Positions 16,323-25,730 of a stretch of 64,000 nt of DNA are shown here, one piece after another (the stretch's first letter is position 1; each line of letters begins with the position of its first letter). Under the pieces are notes generated by a model, which was not told the DNA's origin, did not search any database, and saw only the letters and a program-made list of their open reading frames with translations. A program made the translations under genes and the position numbers. Source of the stretch: Verrucomicrobiota bacterium (lineage in GTDB: Bacteria > Verrucomicrobiota > Verrucomicrobiia > Verrucomicrobiales > Verrucomicrobiaceae); assembly GCA_025360015.1 (NCBI GenBank), contig JANYCZ010000071.1, positions 62,001-126,000 of the forward strand, in the 5' to 3' direction.

Positions 16323-17726
16323 ATGTCCGACTTTAAAGTAAAAGACATCGCCCTCGCCGAATTCGGCCGCAAAGAACTCGACATTGCTGAGAGCGAAATG
16401 CCCGGCCTCATGGCCACCCGCGAGAAGTACGGCCCGAAGAAGCCCCTCGCTGGCGTCCGCATCACCGGCTCCCTGCACATGACCATCCAGACCGGCGTGC
16501 TCATCGAGACGCTCAAGGAACTCGGTGCCGACGTCCGCTGGGCCTCTTGCAACATCTTCTCCACCCAGGACCACGCTGCCGCTGGCATCGCCGCCACGGG
16601 CACTCCTGTCTTTGCCTGGAAAGGCGAGTCCCTCGAAGAATACTGGTGGTGCACCTGGAAGGCCATCATCTTCCCAGGCGACAAGGGCCCGGAACTCATT
16701 GTCGATGACGGTGGCGACGTGACCCTCCTCATCCACAAGGGCTATGAGATGGAAAACGGCGACAAGTGGGTCGATTCCCCCTCCGACAACCACGAAGTGA
16801 AGGTCATCAAGGACCTCCTCAAGGAAGTCGCCAAGAACCAGCCCGGCATTTTCCACACGATCGTCAAAGATCTGAAGGGTGTCTCCGAAGAGACCACCAC
16901 CGGCGTGCATCGCCTCTATGAAATGGCCAAGGCCGGCAAGCTGCTTTTCCCTGCCATCAACGTCAACGACAGCGTCACCAAGTCCAAGTTCGACAACCTC
17001 TACGGCTGCCGCGAATCCCTCCTCGACGGTATCAAGCGTGCCACCGACGTCATGATCGCCGGCAAGGTCGGCGTCGTCTGCGGCTACGGCGACGTGGGCA
17101 AAGGCTGCGCCGCTGCTCTTCGCGGCATGGGCGCCCAGGTCATCGTCACCGAAATCGACCCTGTGTGTGCCCTCCAGGCCGCCATGGAAGGCCATCGCGT
17201 CATGCCCATCGAGGACACCCTCGGCTACGGCGACATCTACGTCACCACCACCGGCAACAAGGACATCATCACCCTCGCCCACATGGAGAAGATGAAGGAC
17301 CAGGCCATCGTCTGCAACATCGGCCACTTCGACAACGAGATCCAGGTGGACAAGCTCAACAACCGCACGGACGTCAAGCGCCTCAACATCAAGCCCCAGG
17401 TGGACAAGTACACCTTCCCGGCCGGCAACAGCATCTTCATGCTGGCTGAAGGCCGCCTTGTGAACCTCGGCTGCGCCACCGGCCACCCGAGCTTCGTGAT
17501 GAGCAACAGCTTCACCAACCAGACCCTCGCGCAGATCGAACTCTGGGCCACCAAGGACAGCCGTCCAATCGGCGTCACCGTCCTTCCGAAGAAGCTGGAC
17601 GAAGAAGTCGCCCGCCTCCACCTCGCCAAGATCGGTGTAAAGCTCACCACCCTTTCCAAGGACCAGGCCGACTACATCGGCGTCCCCGTCGAAGGCCCCT
17701 ACAAGACCGATCACTACCGCTACTAA
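16323..17726 (+). CDS. ahcY: Adenosylhomocysteinase (S-adenosyl-L-homocysteine hydrolase)
   Basis: A 467-residue cytoplasmic NAD-dependent enzyme that splits S-adenosylhomocysteine into adenosine and homocysteine, relieving inhibition of methyltransferases. Diagnostic motifs: GVRITGSLHMTIQTGVLIE, SCNIFSTQDHAAA, the KSKFDNLYGCRESL substrate region, the Rossmann motif GKVGVVCGYGDVGKGCAAA, NIGHFDNEIQ and the C-terminal DQADYIGVPVEGPYKTDHYRY end. It is of the long bacterial type with the roughly 40-residue insertion. It is monocistronic by appearance: its own promoter/operator candidate upstream and a terminator at 17783. Confidence 0.97.
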   Translation: MSDFKVKDIALAEFGRKELDIAESEMPGLMATREKYGPKKPLAGVRITGSLHMTIQTGVLIETLKELGADVRWASCNIFSTQDHAAAGIAATGTPVFAWKGESLEEYWWCTWKAIIFPGDKGPELIVDDGGDVTLLIHKGYEMENGDKWVDSPSDNHEVKVIKDLLKEVAKNQPGIFHTIVKDLKGVSEETTTGVHRLYEMAKAGKLLFPAINVNDSVTKSKFDNLYGCRESLLDGIKRATDVMIAGKVGVVCGYGDVGKGCAAALRGMGAQVIVTEIDPVCALQAAMEGHRVMPIEDTLGYGDIYVTTTGNKDIITLAHMEKMKDQAIVCNIGHFDNEIQVDKLNNRTDVKRLNIKPQVDKYTFPAGNSIFMLAEGRLVNLGCATGHPSFVMSNSFTNQTLAQIELWATKDSRPIGVTVLPKKLDEEVARLHLAKIGVKLTTLSKDQADYIGVPVEGPYKTDHYRY

Positions 17727-17782
17727 AGTAGCCCAGTTGTGCCGCAACTGCGCAACACCAATTACCCCCCAAAACCACGAGG

Positions 17783-17809
17783 GCGGCCAGCAATGGTCGC
17801 TCTTTTTTT
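17783..17809 (+). terminator. Rho-independent terminator after ahcY
   Basis: Stem GCGGCCA (17783-17789) / TGGTCGC (17794-17800) with one G-T pair and a GCAA tetraloop, followed by TCTTTTTTT. It starts 57 bp past the ahcY stop. Confidence 0.8.
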
Positions 17810-17983
17810 GTCGGCTCGCCGGGAGACATCAGGACCATGCCGGACGCACGACTCCATCAGCTACGGCACTGCGGGCTTTAAGCGCCGAGTCATGGAAAAC
17901 CTGTCATTGCCAGCACGGCAATGAGTGCGAATCGATTAGAAGCCTGAGCAGTGCGCAATCCACTGCCCATTCCTTTGTCAGTC

Positions 17984-18073
17984 CTAGCTCTTGCGGCTCG
18001 CAGGGGCTGGCTTGGGCTTTTCCTTCTTCGGCTTTTTGACTTCCTTTTTGTGAGCGTTGTTACCTTTGGCCAT
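17984..18073 (-). CDS. Very small Lys/Pro-rich protein (29 residues)
   Basis: The frame starting MAKGNNAHKKEVKKPKKEK and ending PAPASRKS is strongly basic. Short proteins beginning MAKGNN followed by Lys/Pro repeats recur in annotated proteobacterial and verrucomicrobial genomes, and that pattern is my reason for keeping it; function is unknown, possibly nucleic-acid binding. The ATG is at 18073. No Shine-Dalgarno sequence is obvious. A longer open frame upstream (to 18235) lacks protein character. Confidence 0.5.
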   Translation of the reverse strand: MAKGNNAHKKEVKKPKKEKPKPAPASRKS

Positions 18074-18468
18074 AATAATTCGCGTGTTGTTGGGTGCGTC
18101 GGGAGTGTGGCGGAACTGAGCGCGCCTTGCAAGACAAGGCTGGCGACATTTTGAAGTCCATTGAAGGGCTGGCGTAAGTCGCTGTAACGAACGGCGCGAC
18201 AGGGTTATAGCGCCTACTAAATATTTATTTACCACTCATGGGTGTAATTAAATTTACTTAAGACTCGTTCAAGTACACATGAGTATTGCACGTTATAATG
18301 ACTGGAGCATAATAGATGTGTCACCGATGACCAAATAACCATCACACCGGTCATGACGCTTCCTCTGCTTTCCCATCGCCACGGCAGGCACCTTGTCTGC
18401 GGGCAGCCAGGGTTGAAGTCGCAAAAATACTCACTCCGCGGTGCAAACATAAAAGGGGAACAATAGCA
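18074..18468. other. Intergenic region upstream of the sensor-kinase operon
   Basis: 395 bp without a convincing gene. It is more AT-rich than its surroundings toward the right. A TATAAT hexamer stands at 18294-18299 but no good -35 is found at 16-18 bp. CGCTGTAAC and GTTATAGCG around 18180-18215 form an imperfect palindrome, and ATGACC...GGTCAT flanks 18327-18355. These could carry the promoter of the signalling operon. Confidence 0.4.
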
Positions 18469-20844
18469 ATGAATCCTCTGCGCTGGCAGCCGCCTTGGAC
18501 GGCATTGCTGCTCCCACTGCTTGCCCTCGGCTTGCAATGGCTGTGCTGGTCCTGGTTGCAGCCGCTCGTGTGGTTTCTGTTCTTTCCGGCTGTCTTTGTC
18601 AGCTCCTGGATGGGAGGCCAGCGTGGCGGAGTGTGGGCCACCGTTTTTTCCACGGCCTTGGTGTGGTGTGTTTTCATCGCCCCTGATTCCTCCATCGGAA
18701 ACAGGTACGCTCATGTACTGCTCTCGATGGGAGGGTTCCTTGGCATGGGCCTGCTGGTGAGCCGGCTGCAGCGCTCCACAGGCCAGCAGACGGAGTCGGC
18801 GCTGCGCCAGAGTGAAGCACGATTCGTGAAGGTCTTTCAGAGCAATCCTGCGGCCATGTGCATCACCACCATCCGGGAGGGCCGCTTCATCGAGGTCAAT
18901 GAGCGCTACTGCCAGTTGTTTGATTACACTCGCGAAGAGCTGATCGGCGAAACGTCCGTCAAGCTGGCGTTGTGGGATGCTCCTGAAACACGCACCGCCG
19001 TGATGAATCAGCTTCAGGCCCAGGGGTCTGTCCGTGATCACGAGACGCAGTTCCGCTGCAGGAACCGCAGGCGCCTGGATGCTCTGATTTCCATGGAGCT
19101 CATCGATTTTCCTGGCGAAACTGAGCCGGTGGTGGTTTCCATGTTTGCTGACATCACGGAACGCAAACGTGCCGATGCGGCGCTGCGGGCAGGTGAGGAA
19201 TGGCTGCGCCTGATCACCAATCTCGTGCCGCATGGCATCTTCGCCAAGAACGCCGCCGGTCGTTACATCTTTGCCAATCCTGCGCTGGCCGAGACCTGCG
19301 GCCTTACCTTGGAAGACATCCTGGGCAAAGACGATTTCGCCCTGGTCTCCGACAGGAAGCAGGCGGAGGCTTACCAGTCAGATGACCGCGCTGTCATGGA
19401 TTCTGGCGTCACGAAGTTCATTGCAGAGGAGTACAATACCGATCTGTCAGGTCGCACGCGTGTTCTCCAAACAATCAAAATGCCATTCACGGTGCCTGAA
19501 ACCGGCGAGCGTGCGGTGTTTGGCGCGTGGGTGGACATCACCGGGCGCAAGCGCGCCGAAGAGGAGGTGCAACGCCTGAATGCGGAACTGGAGCAGCGCG
19601 TGGTGGAGCGCACCAACCAGCTTGAGACCGCCTATGGCGAACTTCTCAGCAGCCGGGCGGAGCTCAAGAGCGTCTTTGAGTCGCTGCCGGGGCTCTACCT
19701 CGTGCTCACCCCTGACTTCAAGATCGTGGCCGCGAGCGATGCCTATTTGCAAGCGACCATGACGACACGGGAAAACATCATCGGGCTGGGGCTCTTCGAA
19801 GTCTTTCCTGACAATCCAGACGAGCCTGGTGCCACGGGCGAAACCAATCTTCGGGCCTCGTTGGGTCGTGTGCTGGAACAGGGCGTGCCGCACAACATGG
19901 CTATCCAGAAATACGACGTTCGGAGACCTGACGGCGTGTTTGAAGAGCGTTACTGGAGTCCGATCAACTCTCCCGTGGCCGGCAGGGATCGGAAGATTCA
20001 GTACATCATCCATCGTGTGGAGGAAGTGACGGAGTTCGTGCTCAGAAAGTCACAGACTGGAGGTGAAGACGCCGGGCTGAACACCCGCATGGAGCAGATG
20101 GAGGCGGAGATTTTCCAAAGCTCGCAAAAGGTGCAGGCGGTCAACATGCAGTTGGAAGCGGCAAACAAGGAACTGGAGTCTTTTTCCTATTCGGTTTCGC
20201 ATGATCTGCGCGCTCCCTTGAGAGCCATGGATGGATTCTCCCGGGCGGTGCTGGAAGACTACGGCCCCCAGCTGCCGCCCGATGGCCTCCGCTATTTGCA
20301 GATCATCCGTACCAGCGCACAGCGCATGGGAAATTTGATCGATGATCTGCTGAGTTTTTCGCGGCTGAGCCGGGCGACGTTGAGCAAACGAACCATCGAT
20401 ACCACCATGCTCGTGAAGGATGTCCTCGAAGAACTGCACAGCCAGCGTGAGGGCCGTCAGGTCGATCTGCGCATCGCCAGTCTGCCCGCATGCCAGGGAG
20501 ATCCCGCCCTGCTGAAACAGGTTTGGATCAATCTGCTTTCCAATGCCATCAAGTACACCCGCAAACGTGAATCCGCTGTGATCGAGATCGGCTGCAAGAC
20601 GGAGGGGAGCATCAACATCTATTTTGTGCGCGACAACGGCACGGGCTTTGACATGCGCTACGCCCATAAACTCTTCGGCGTGTTCCAGCGGCTGCATCGT
20701 GCGGAGGACTACGAAGGCACGGGCGTCGGGCTCGCCATCGTGCAGCGCGTCATCCACCGCCATGGCGGCAAGGTCTGGGTGGAAGCCGCCGTGGATCAGG
20801 GAGCCACCTTTTATTTCACGCTTGGAGGAGAAAAACTGTCATGA
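18469..20844 (+). CDS. Membrane PAS-domain sensor histidine kinase
   Basis: A 791-residue kinase. The N-terminus (about 1-105) has four hydrophobic helices resembling a DUF4118/KdpD-type membrane module. Two PAS domains with PAC ends (MFADITERKRAD, AWVDITGRKRAEE) cover about 115-370, a coiled coil (LNAELEQRVVERTNQLETAY) follows, then a third PAS (about 415-525). The HisKA domain has phospho-acceptor His578 in SYSVSHDLRAPLRAMDG; the HATPase domain has the N-box NLLSNAIKYT and G-boxes DNGTGFD and GTGVGLAIV. The subtype is that of bacteriophytochrome-like kinases paired with Rcp1-type regulators. It overlaps the next gene by ATGA, consistent with translational coupling to its cognate regulator. 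Confidence 0.92.
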   Translation: MNPLRWQPPWTALLLPLLALGLQWLCWSWLQPLVWFLFFPAVFVSSWMGGQRGGVWATVFSTALVWCVFIAPDSSIGNRYAHVLLSMGGFLGMGLLVSRLQRSTGQQTESALRQSEARFVKVFQSNPAAMCITTIREGRFIEVNERYCQLFDYTREELIGETSVKLALWDAPETRTAVMNQLQAQGSVRDHETQFRCRNRRRLDALISMELIDFPGETEPVVVSMFADITERKRADAALRAGEEWLRLITNLVPHGIFAKNAAGRYIFANPALAETCGLTLEDILGKDDFALVSDRKQAEAYQSDDRAVMDSGVTKFIAEEYNTDLSGRTRVLQTIKMPFTVPETGERAVFGAWVDITGRKRAEEEVQRLNAELEQRVVERTNQLETAYGELLSSRAELKSVFESLPGLYLVLTPDFKIVAASDAYLQATMTTRENIIGLGLFEVFPDNPDEPGATGETNLRASLGRVLEQGVPHNMAIQKYDVRRPDGVFEERYWSPINSPVAGRDRKIQYIIHRVEEVTEFVLRKSQTGGEDAGLNTRMEQMEAEIFQSSQKVQAVNMQLEAANKELESFSYSVSHDLRAPLRAMDGFSRAVLEDYGPQLPPDGLRYLQIIRTSAQRMGNLIDDLLSFSRLSRATLSKRTIDTTMLVKDVLEELHSQREGRQVDLRIASLPACQGDPALLKQVWINLLSNAIKYTRKRESAVIEIGCKTEGSINIYFVRDNGTGFDMRYAHKLFGVFQRLHRAEDYEGTGVGLAIVQRVIHRHGGKVWVEAAVDQGATFYFTLGGEKLS

Positions 20845-21290
20845 ACGATTCACACATCATCGAAATCCTGCTGGTCGAGGACAGCCTCGAAGATCTGGAG
20901 CTGACACAACGCGCTCTGCGCAACGCCAACCTGGGCAACCGCATCCAGATTGCCCGGGACGGCGCGGAGGCGCTGGAGTTCATCTTCTGCGAGGGCCCTC
21001 ACGCCGGGCGGAAGATTGAGGACACCCCCAAACTCATCCTGCTCGACCTGAAGCTGCCCAAGGTGGACGGGCTGGAAGTCTTGGAGCGCATCAAGAGTGA
21101 CCCTCGCACCAGGCACGTTCCGGTCGTGGTCCTCACCTCCTCCAAAGAGCAGGTCGATGTCGTCAAAAGCTACCAGCTCGGGGTCAACAGCTACATCGTC
21201 AAACCGGTGAACTTTGAAAGCTTCACCACCGCCGTGCAGGAGCTGGGCATGTACTGGCTGCTGCTCAATCAACCACCCCAAGTTGGATAA
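20841..21290 (+). CDS. Single-domain response regulator (Rcp1-like)
   Basis: A 149-residue stand-alone receiver. The acidic pair is in LLVEDSLEDLELTQRAL, the phospho-acceptor Asp69 in LILLDLKLPKVDG, the conserved Thr/Ser in VVVLTSSKEQ and the Lys in SYIVKPVNF. The DLKLPK signature and the insertion after the second helix are typical of Rcp1-type regulators of phytochrome-like kinases. It has no output domain, so it probably relays phosphate between the flanking kinases. It overlaps the kinase stop by 4 bp and precedes the hybrid kinase by 5 bp. Confidence 0.92.
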   Translation: MNDSHIIEILLVEDSLEDLELTQRALRNANLGNRIQIARDGAEALEFIFCEGPHAGRKIEDTPKLILLDLKLPKVDGLEVLERIKSDPRTRHVPVVVLTSSKEQVDVVKSYQLGVNSYIVKPVNFESFTTAVQELGMYWLLLNQPPQVG

Positions 21291-21295
21291 ATCAC

Positions 21296-24200
21296 ATGAG
21301 CCAGCCCCTGCGTGTCCTGCTTGCGGAGGACAATCTCAATGATGCCGACCTCGTCCTGCGCGCCCTGCGTCAGTCGGGCTTTGAGCCCGACTGGCACCGT
21401 GTGGAGACAGAGCCAGACTTTCTCCGCCGGCTCCAGCCCGATCTCGACATCATTCTTTCCGACTACGACATGCCGGCATTCAATGGCCCGCATGCGCTCG
21501 AGCTGCTGAAGCAAAGCGGCATGGACATCCCGTTCATCATCATCTCCGGCACCATCGGTGAAGACGTGGCCGTGGAGATGATGCGGCTCGGAGCCACCGA
21601 CTACCTGCTTAAAGACCGCCTCGCCAGGCTGGGCATTTCCATCCGGCAGGCCCTCGAGCAGGGCAGGCTCCGCAAGGAGCGCGTCAAAGCCGCCGAGGCA
21701 TTGCAGCAGAGCGAGCAGGAGCTTCGGGCGCTCGCAGGGGAATTGAAAATCGAACGGGCGCATCTCACCGCCGCTCAGACCGTGGCCAAAATGGGCAGCT
21801 GGGACACAGACCTCTCCACGCTGGCCGTGACCTGGTCTGCCGAGACCTATCGCATCTTTGAAGTCTCCCCCGAGCAGTTCCAGCCGACGCACCAGAACTT
21901 TTTAGAGCTCGTACATCCTGCAGACCACGCTGCCGTGGACCTGGCTTTCAACCAGTCGCTCGATCAGCACTCCGTAAACTCTCTCGAACACCGTCTCCTG
22001 ATGCCCGATGGCAGGATCAAGTTCGTCGAAGAGCAGTGGCAGGTCTTTCATGATGAACAGGGCACCGCTCTGCGTGCTCTCGGCACCTGCCGGGACATCA
22101 CCGAGCGCAAACAGGCCGAAGCGGAACTGCGCTGGAAGACTGCCTTTCTGGAAGCCCAGGTCTCCGCCTCCATTGACGGCATCATCGTCGTGGACCCGCA
22201 GGGCCGGAAGATTCTGCAAAACAAGCGGATTGCCGAAATTTTCCAAATCCCCGGGCAAATTGCCGACGACCTGGACGACAGCGGCCAGCTCCAGTGGGTC
22301 ATCTCCAGGGTCGCCAATGCCGAATCGTTTGAGGCGGGGGTCAGGCACCTCTACGCTGACCGGGATGCCATCGGTCGTGATGAGATTGAACTGAAGGACG
22401 GCACCGTGCTGGACCGCTACTCTTCTCCCGTCGTCGGCAGTGACGGCCAGTACTACGGCAGAATCTGGGCCTTCCGTGACATCACCCAGCGCAGGCAGGC
22501 CGAGGACGCGCTGCGGGAGAGCGAGGAGCGCTTCCGCCAGATTGCCGAAACCATCCAGGAGGTCTTCTGGATCACAGACGCCGCGCGGCAGCAGATGCTC
22601 TACATCAGCCCGGCTTATGAACGCATCTGGGGACGCTCTTGCACCAGCTTGCAAAGCACGCCGCAAAAGTGGTTCACGGCCATCCACCCGGACGACAGGG
22701 AACGTGTGCTGCTTGCTGTGACCACCCAGCAAACGGAAGGCACCTACGATGAGGAATATCGCATCATCCGGCCGGACGGGTCGCTGCGCTGGATTCGTGA
22801 TCGCGCCTTTCCCGTGGGCAATGCCCAGGGGGAGATCTACCGTGTGGTCGGTGTGGCGCAGGACATCACCGAACGCAAACGCTCCAGGGATCAGTTGCGT
22901 GAGCAGGCCTCGCTGCTGGACAAGGCCCGTGACGCCATCATGGTGCGGCATCTCAAGCACGGAATCACGTACTGGAATAAAAGTGCCGAACTGCTCTACG
23001 GCTGGACCGCCGAAGAAGTCAGAGGGCGTCACACGGGCGATTTTCTTTATCGTGACTGTGCTGCTTACGAGCTGGCGATTGCGGCTGTTCTCAGCAAAGG
23101 GGAATGGTGCGGCGAGATCCAGCAGATCACCAAGTCAGGTGCCGCCGTTTTAATCGAAGCACGCTGGACTCTCGTGCGTGATGAAGCTGGCCGTCCTCAG
23201 GCCGTGCTCGCCATCAACAGTGACATCACCGAGAAAAAGAAAATGGAGCAGCAGTTCCTCCGTGCCCAGCGCATGGAAAGTATCGGCACGCTGGCCGGCG
23301 GCATCGCCCACGATCTCAACAACGTGCTGGCCCCGATCCTGATGTCGATCGAGCTGCTACGGCTCACCAGCCGCGATGAACGCGCCCGCGCGGTGCTTTC
23401 CACCATCGAGACCAGCGCCAAACGCGGTGCGGACATGGTGAAGCAGATCCTGACCTTTGCCCGCGGCGTGGAGGGAGATCGCGTCGTCATTAATATCCGG
23501 CACATCATCCAGGACATGCAGCACCTTGTGCGGGACACCTTCCCAAAGGAGATCGTTTTTCGCGCGGAACTCTGTGGGGATCTGCCCTTGTTTTACGGCG
23601 ATCACACCCAGGTCCATCAGGTGCTGCTGAATCTGTGTGTCAATGCCCGCGATGCCATGCCCAAGGGCGGCACGCTCACCGTCACCGCCACCAGCCTTCA
23701 GGTGGACGACAACTACGCAGGCATGACTCCCGGCTCCGTGCCAGGGCGTTACCTCATGGTCAAAGTCACGGACACCGGCACCGGCATCCCTGCGGAAGTG
23801 GTGGACAAGATTTTCGATCCCTTCTTCACCACCAAGGATCACGGCAAAGGCACGGGTCTTGGTCTCTCCACGGTGCTCTCCATCGTCAAAAGCCACGGCG
23901 GCTTCCTCAATGTGTACAGCGAGCCCGGCAACGGCACCACCTTCAGCATCTGTCTTCCTGCCATGGATGCTCCCGAAGGTGCGGCTGCAAAGGGGCAGGA
24001 CGAGACGCACCCGCGTGGAAACGGGGAACAGATCCTCATCGTGGATGATGAAGCCGCTGTGCGCACTATCACCCAGCAGACGCTGGAAACGTACGGCTAC
24101 CGCGTGCTCGTCGCGGCAGACGGCACGGAGGCCGTGGCGCTCTATTCGATTCATCGCACGGACATCGCCGCCGTCGTGACGGATATGATGATGCCGGTCA

Positions 24201-24394
24201 TGGGTGGTCAGGCCACCATTCAGGTGCTGCAGCGCCTCAATCCCGCAGTCAAAGTCATCGCCGCCAGCGGTCTCGCCAATGAAGGCAGTGCTGCCCGGGC
24301 CATCTCCATGGGGGTGAAGCACTTCCTGCCCAAGCCCTTCACGGCCCAGACCATTCTGACTGCGCTCAGGCAGGTGCTCAGCGACCGCTCATAA
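21296..24394 (+). CDS. Hybrid histidine kinase: REC, multiple PAS, HisKA, HATPase, REC
   Basis: A 1032-residue soluble signalling protein. An N-terminal receiver (Asp56 in IILSDYDMPAFNG) is followed by a short coiled coil and four PAS units (PAC ends near DITERKQAEAEL, FRDITQRRQAED, AQDITERKRSRDQ, NSDITEKKKMEQQ). The HisKA carries His672 in AGGIAHDLNNVLAPI, the subtype that accompanies NtrB-like kinases, and the HATPase shows NLCVNARDAMPKGG, DTGTGIP and GKGTGLGLSTV. A C-terminal receiver ends the protein (ILIVDDEAAVR, VVTDMMMPVMGGQ, LPKPFT). There are no membrane helices. As third gene of the operon it can receive phosphate on its N-terminal receiver and pass it to its own C-terminal one. Only 7 bp separate it from the convergent next gene. 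Confidence 0.92.
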   Translation: MSQPLRVLLAEDNLNDADLVLRALRQSGFEPDWHRVETEPDFLRRLQPDLDIILSDYDMPAFNGPHALELLKQSGMDIPFIIISGTIGEDVAVEMMRLGATDYLLKDRLARLGISIRQALEQGRLRKERVKAAEALQQSEQELRALAGELKIERAHLTAAQTVAKMGSWDTDLSTLAVTWSAETYRIFEVSPEQFQPTHQNFLELVHPADHAAVDLAFNQSLDQHSVNSLEHRLLMPDGRIKFVEEQWQVFHDEQGTALRALGTCRDITERKQAEAELRWKTAFLEAQVSASIDGIIVVDPQGRKILQNKRIAEIFQIPGQIADDLDDSGQLQWVISRVANAESFEAGVRHLYADRDAIGRDEIELKDGTVLDRYSSPVVGSDGQYYGRIWAFRDITQRRQAEDALRESEERFRQIAETIQEVFWITDAARQQMLYISPAYERIWGRSCTSLQSTPQKWFTAIHPDDRERVLLAVTTQQTEGTYDEEYRIIRPDGSLRWIRDRAFPVGNAQGEIYRVVGVAQDITERKRSRDQLREQASLLDKARDAIMVRHLKHGITYWNKSAELLYGWTAEEVRGRHTGDFLYRDCAAYELAIAAVLSKGEWCGEIQQITKSGAAVLIEARWTLVRDEAGRPQAVLAINSDITEKKKMEQQFLRAQRMESIGTLAGGIAHDLNNVLAPILMSIELLRLTSRDERARAVLSTIETSAKRGADMVKQILTFARGVEGDRVVINIRHIIQDMQHLVRDTFPKEIVFRAELCGDLPLFYGDHTQVHQVLLNLCVNARDAMPKGGTLTVTATSLQVDDNYAGMTPGSVPGRYLMVKVTDTGTGIPAEVVDKIFDPFFTTKDHGKGTGLGLSTVLSIVKSHGGFLNVYSEPGNGTTFSICLPAMDAPEGAAAKGQDETHPRGNGEQILIVDDEAAVRTITQQTLETYGYRVLVAADGTEAVALYSIHRTDIAAVVTDMMMPVMGGQATIQVLQRLNPAVKVIAASGLANEGSAARAISMGVKHFLPKPFTAQTILTALRQVLSDRS

Positions 24395-24401
24395 CCCCCC
24401 C

Positions 24402-25478
24402 TCACGCCTCGCCGGTTTTTCTGCCGTCCATGCCCCAGACCTGGGCATAGTGATGCGCGAGACGCAGCTTCTGCGCGGCGCGCACCGAAATGACGAAGGG
24501 ATACAGCGCCGGTTCACCGAGGCTGTGGGAGATCTCATTGAGCACCGTGGAGAGGCACATCCAGCGCTGCAACCAGGCAAGGAATTCACCATCCGCAGCC
24601 GTATCGGTCGGCAGCATGGCCGGCAGCACTCCTGACTCCACCGGCAGCAGGACGAGTGGCAGCGCGATGAACTGCACCTGGATGCCCAGGCTCTCACAGG
24701 TTTCCAATCCATCGAGAATCTGCAAATAATGCGCCCACGTCTCCGCCCAGTCCTCCCAGGGGTGTGAGGCCGCATAGGCGGTGATGTAGTTCTGCCCCCA
24801 GTCCTCAGGCGCCCCGTTCTGGTAATAGGTGCTGAGAGATGCGGCGTAGTCGCGCCATTCATCCCCGAAGCGTTCGCGAAACGCCAGCCGCAGCGGGTCA
24901 TCCCACGCCAGTTCGGACAACTGCCGCTGCCACAGGTAGTGCGCGCTCTCATGGCGGAAGTGCCCCAGCAGGGTGCGGCTGCTTTCTCCCAGCTGCTGGC
25001 GGTTGAACTGCCGGTAGGTGTCATCCGCCTCTTCCAGATTGACCGTGATCACCCCGTTGAGATGCCCCGTCGTCACGGTGGGATTGGACAGCGTGCTCAC
25101 GATGTCAAAGGCGAGCCCGTTTTTGGGATCATCCTTTTTGGTGGGCAGGCTGATGCCCAGATGCAGCAGCGTGTAGATCAGCCGCCGTTTCGCCATCTCC
25201 ATGCGCGCCCAGAGCGCGCGGTTCCGGTCCGCGCTCAGATCAGGGATCGTGCGGTTCATTCGGCAGGCCACGCAGAGCACACCGGTGGCGCTGGCCGGCA
25301 GCAGCCAGTTGCAGACATTGTGCTTCACCCCGTTCTGGCAGCGCTTCATCGGGCTGTCAGGTCGCACGCGCTGCATGGTGCCGCGTTGCGGATCATAGCC
25401 CACATCACTGTTGCACTTCAGGCAGCGTGAGCTGCCGAAGAAAAGAACGTTGCCGCATTCGCAGGTGAATCGTTGCAT
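24402..25478 (-). CDS. Putative zinc-binding metallopeptidase with N-terminal zinc ribbon
   Basis: A 358-residue protein of the zinc-ribbon plus gluzincin-like family (COG4307 type). The N-terminus has a ribbon (FTCECGNVLFFGSSRCLKCN) and a second cysteine cluster (CQNGVKHNVCNWL ... LCVACRMN). The peptidase site is GHFRHESAHYLWQR (HExxH-like H-E-S-A-H), with a downstream acidic ligand likely in PWEDWAETWAHYLQI. The C-terminal part (SLGEPALYPFVISVRAAQKL) is conserved in this family. Biological role unknown. It is convergent with the hybrid kinase. Confidence 0.8.
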   Translation of the reverse strand: MQRFTCECGNVLFFGSSRCLKCNSDVGYDPQRGTMQRVRPDSPMKRCQNGVKHNVCNWLLPASATGVLCVACRMNRTIPDLSADRNRALWARMEMAKRRLIYTLLHLGISLPTKKDDPKNGLAFDIVSTLSNPTVTTGHLNGVITVNLEEADDTYRQFNRQQLGESSRTLLGHFRHESAHYLWQRQLSELAWDDPLRLAFRERFGDEWRDYAASLSTYYQNGAPEDWGQNYITAYAASHPWEDWAETWAHYLQILDGLETCESLGIQVQFIALPLVLLPVESGVLPAMLPTDTAADGEFLAWLQRWMCLSTVLNEISHSLGEPALYPFVISVRAAQKLRLAHHYAQVWGMDGRKTGEA

Positions 25479-25544
25479 AAAAAGAACTGCCTCCTCGGCT
25501 CAAATCGAGCCGTTGTCATGTGATGGTTCATCGGGCCTGCTCCT

Positions 25545-25727
25545 TTGCGCGGATGGAAAAAGCACTTCTGCCTTCTCCGGCTTTCCGTCCGCAGATCCAT
25601 GCTCCCGGGCCAATGGAGGCAGGTCGAGCCCCGGCAGCGCTTCTTCGGTTTTGGGGCGAACGACTTCCCCAAAGGCGAATCCTGGATCAAAAGCATCGAA
25701 TTCCGCCGCCTCGACGCCCAGAAATAA
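25545..25727 (+). pseudogene. Possible remnant of a secreted beta-sandwich protein C-terminus
   Basis: In the 252-bp gap between two minus-strand genes the plus strand encodes RFFGFGANDFPKGESWIKSI followed by EFRRLDAQK and a stop. The ending (aromatic-x-Ile-x-x-Ile-Glu/Arg-Arg-Leu) resembles the last strand of DUF1080 or LamG-type proteins. No start or N-terminal domain is present. It could be chance; the call is weak. Confidence 0.2.
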
Positions 25728-25730
25728 CGA

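Noticed and set aside
16245..17747. 500-residue minus-strand open frame
   Set aside because: Complement of ahcY; long only because of the GC-rich codon bias. It is rich in Val/Asp/Gly as expected for a shadow.
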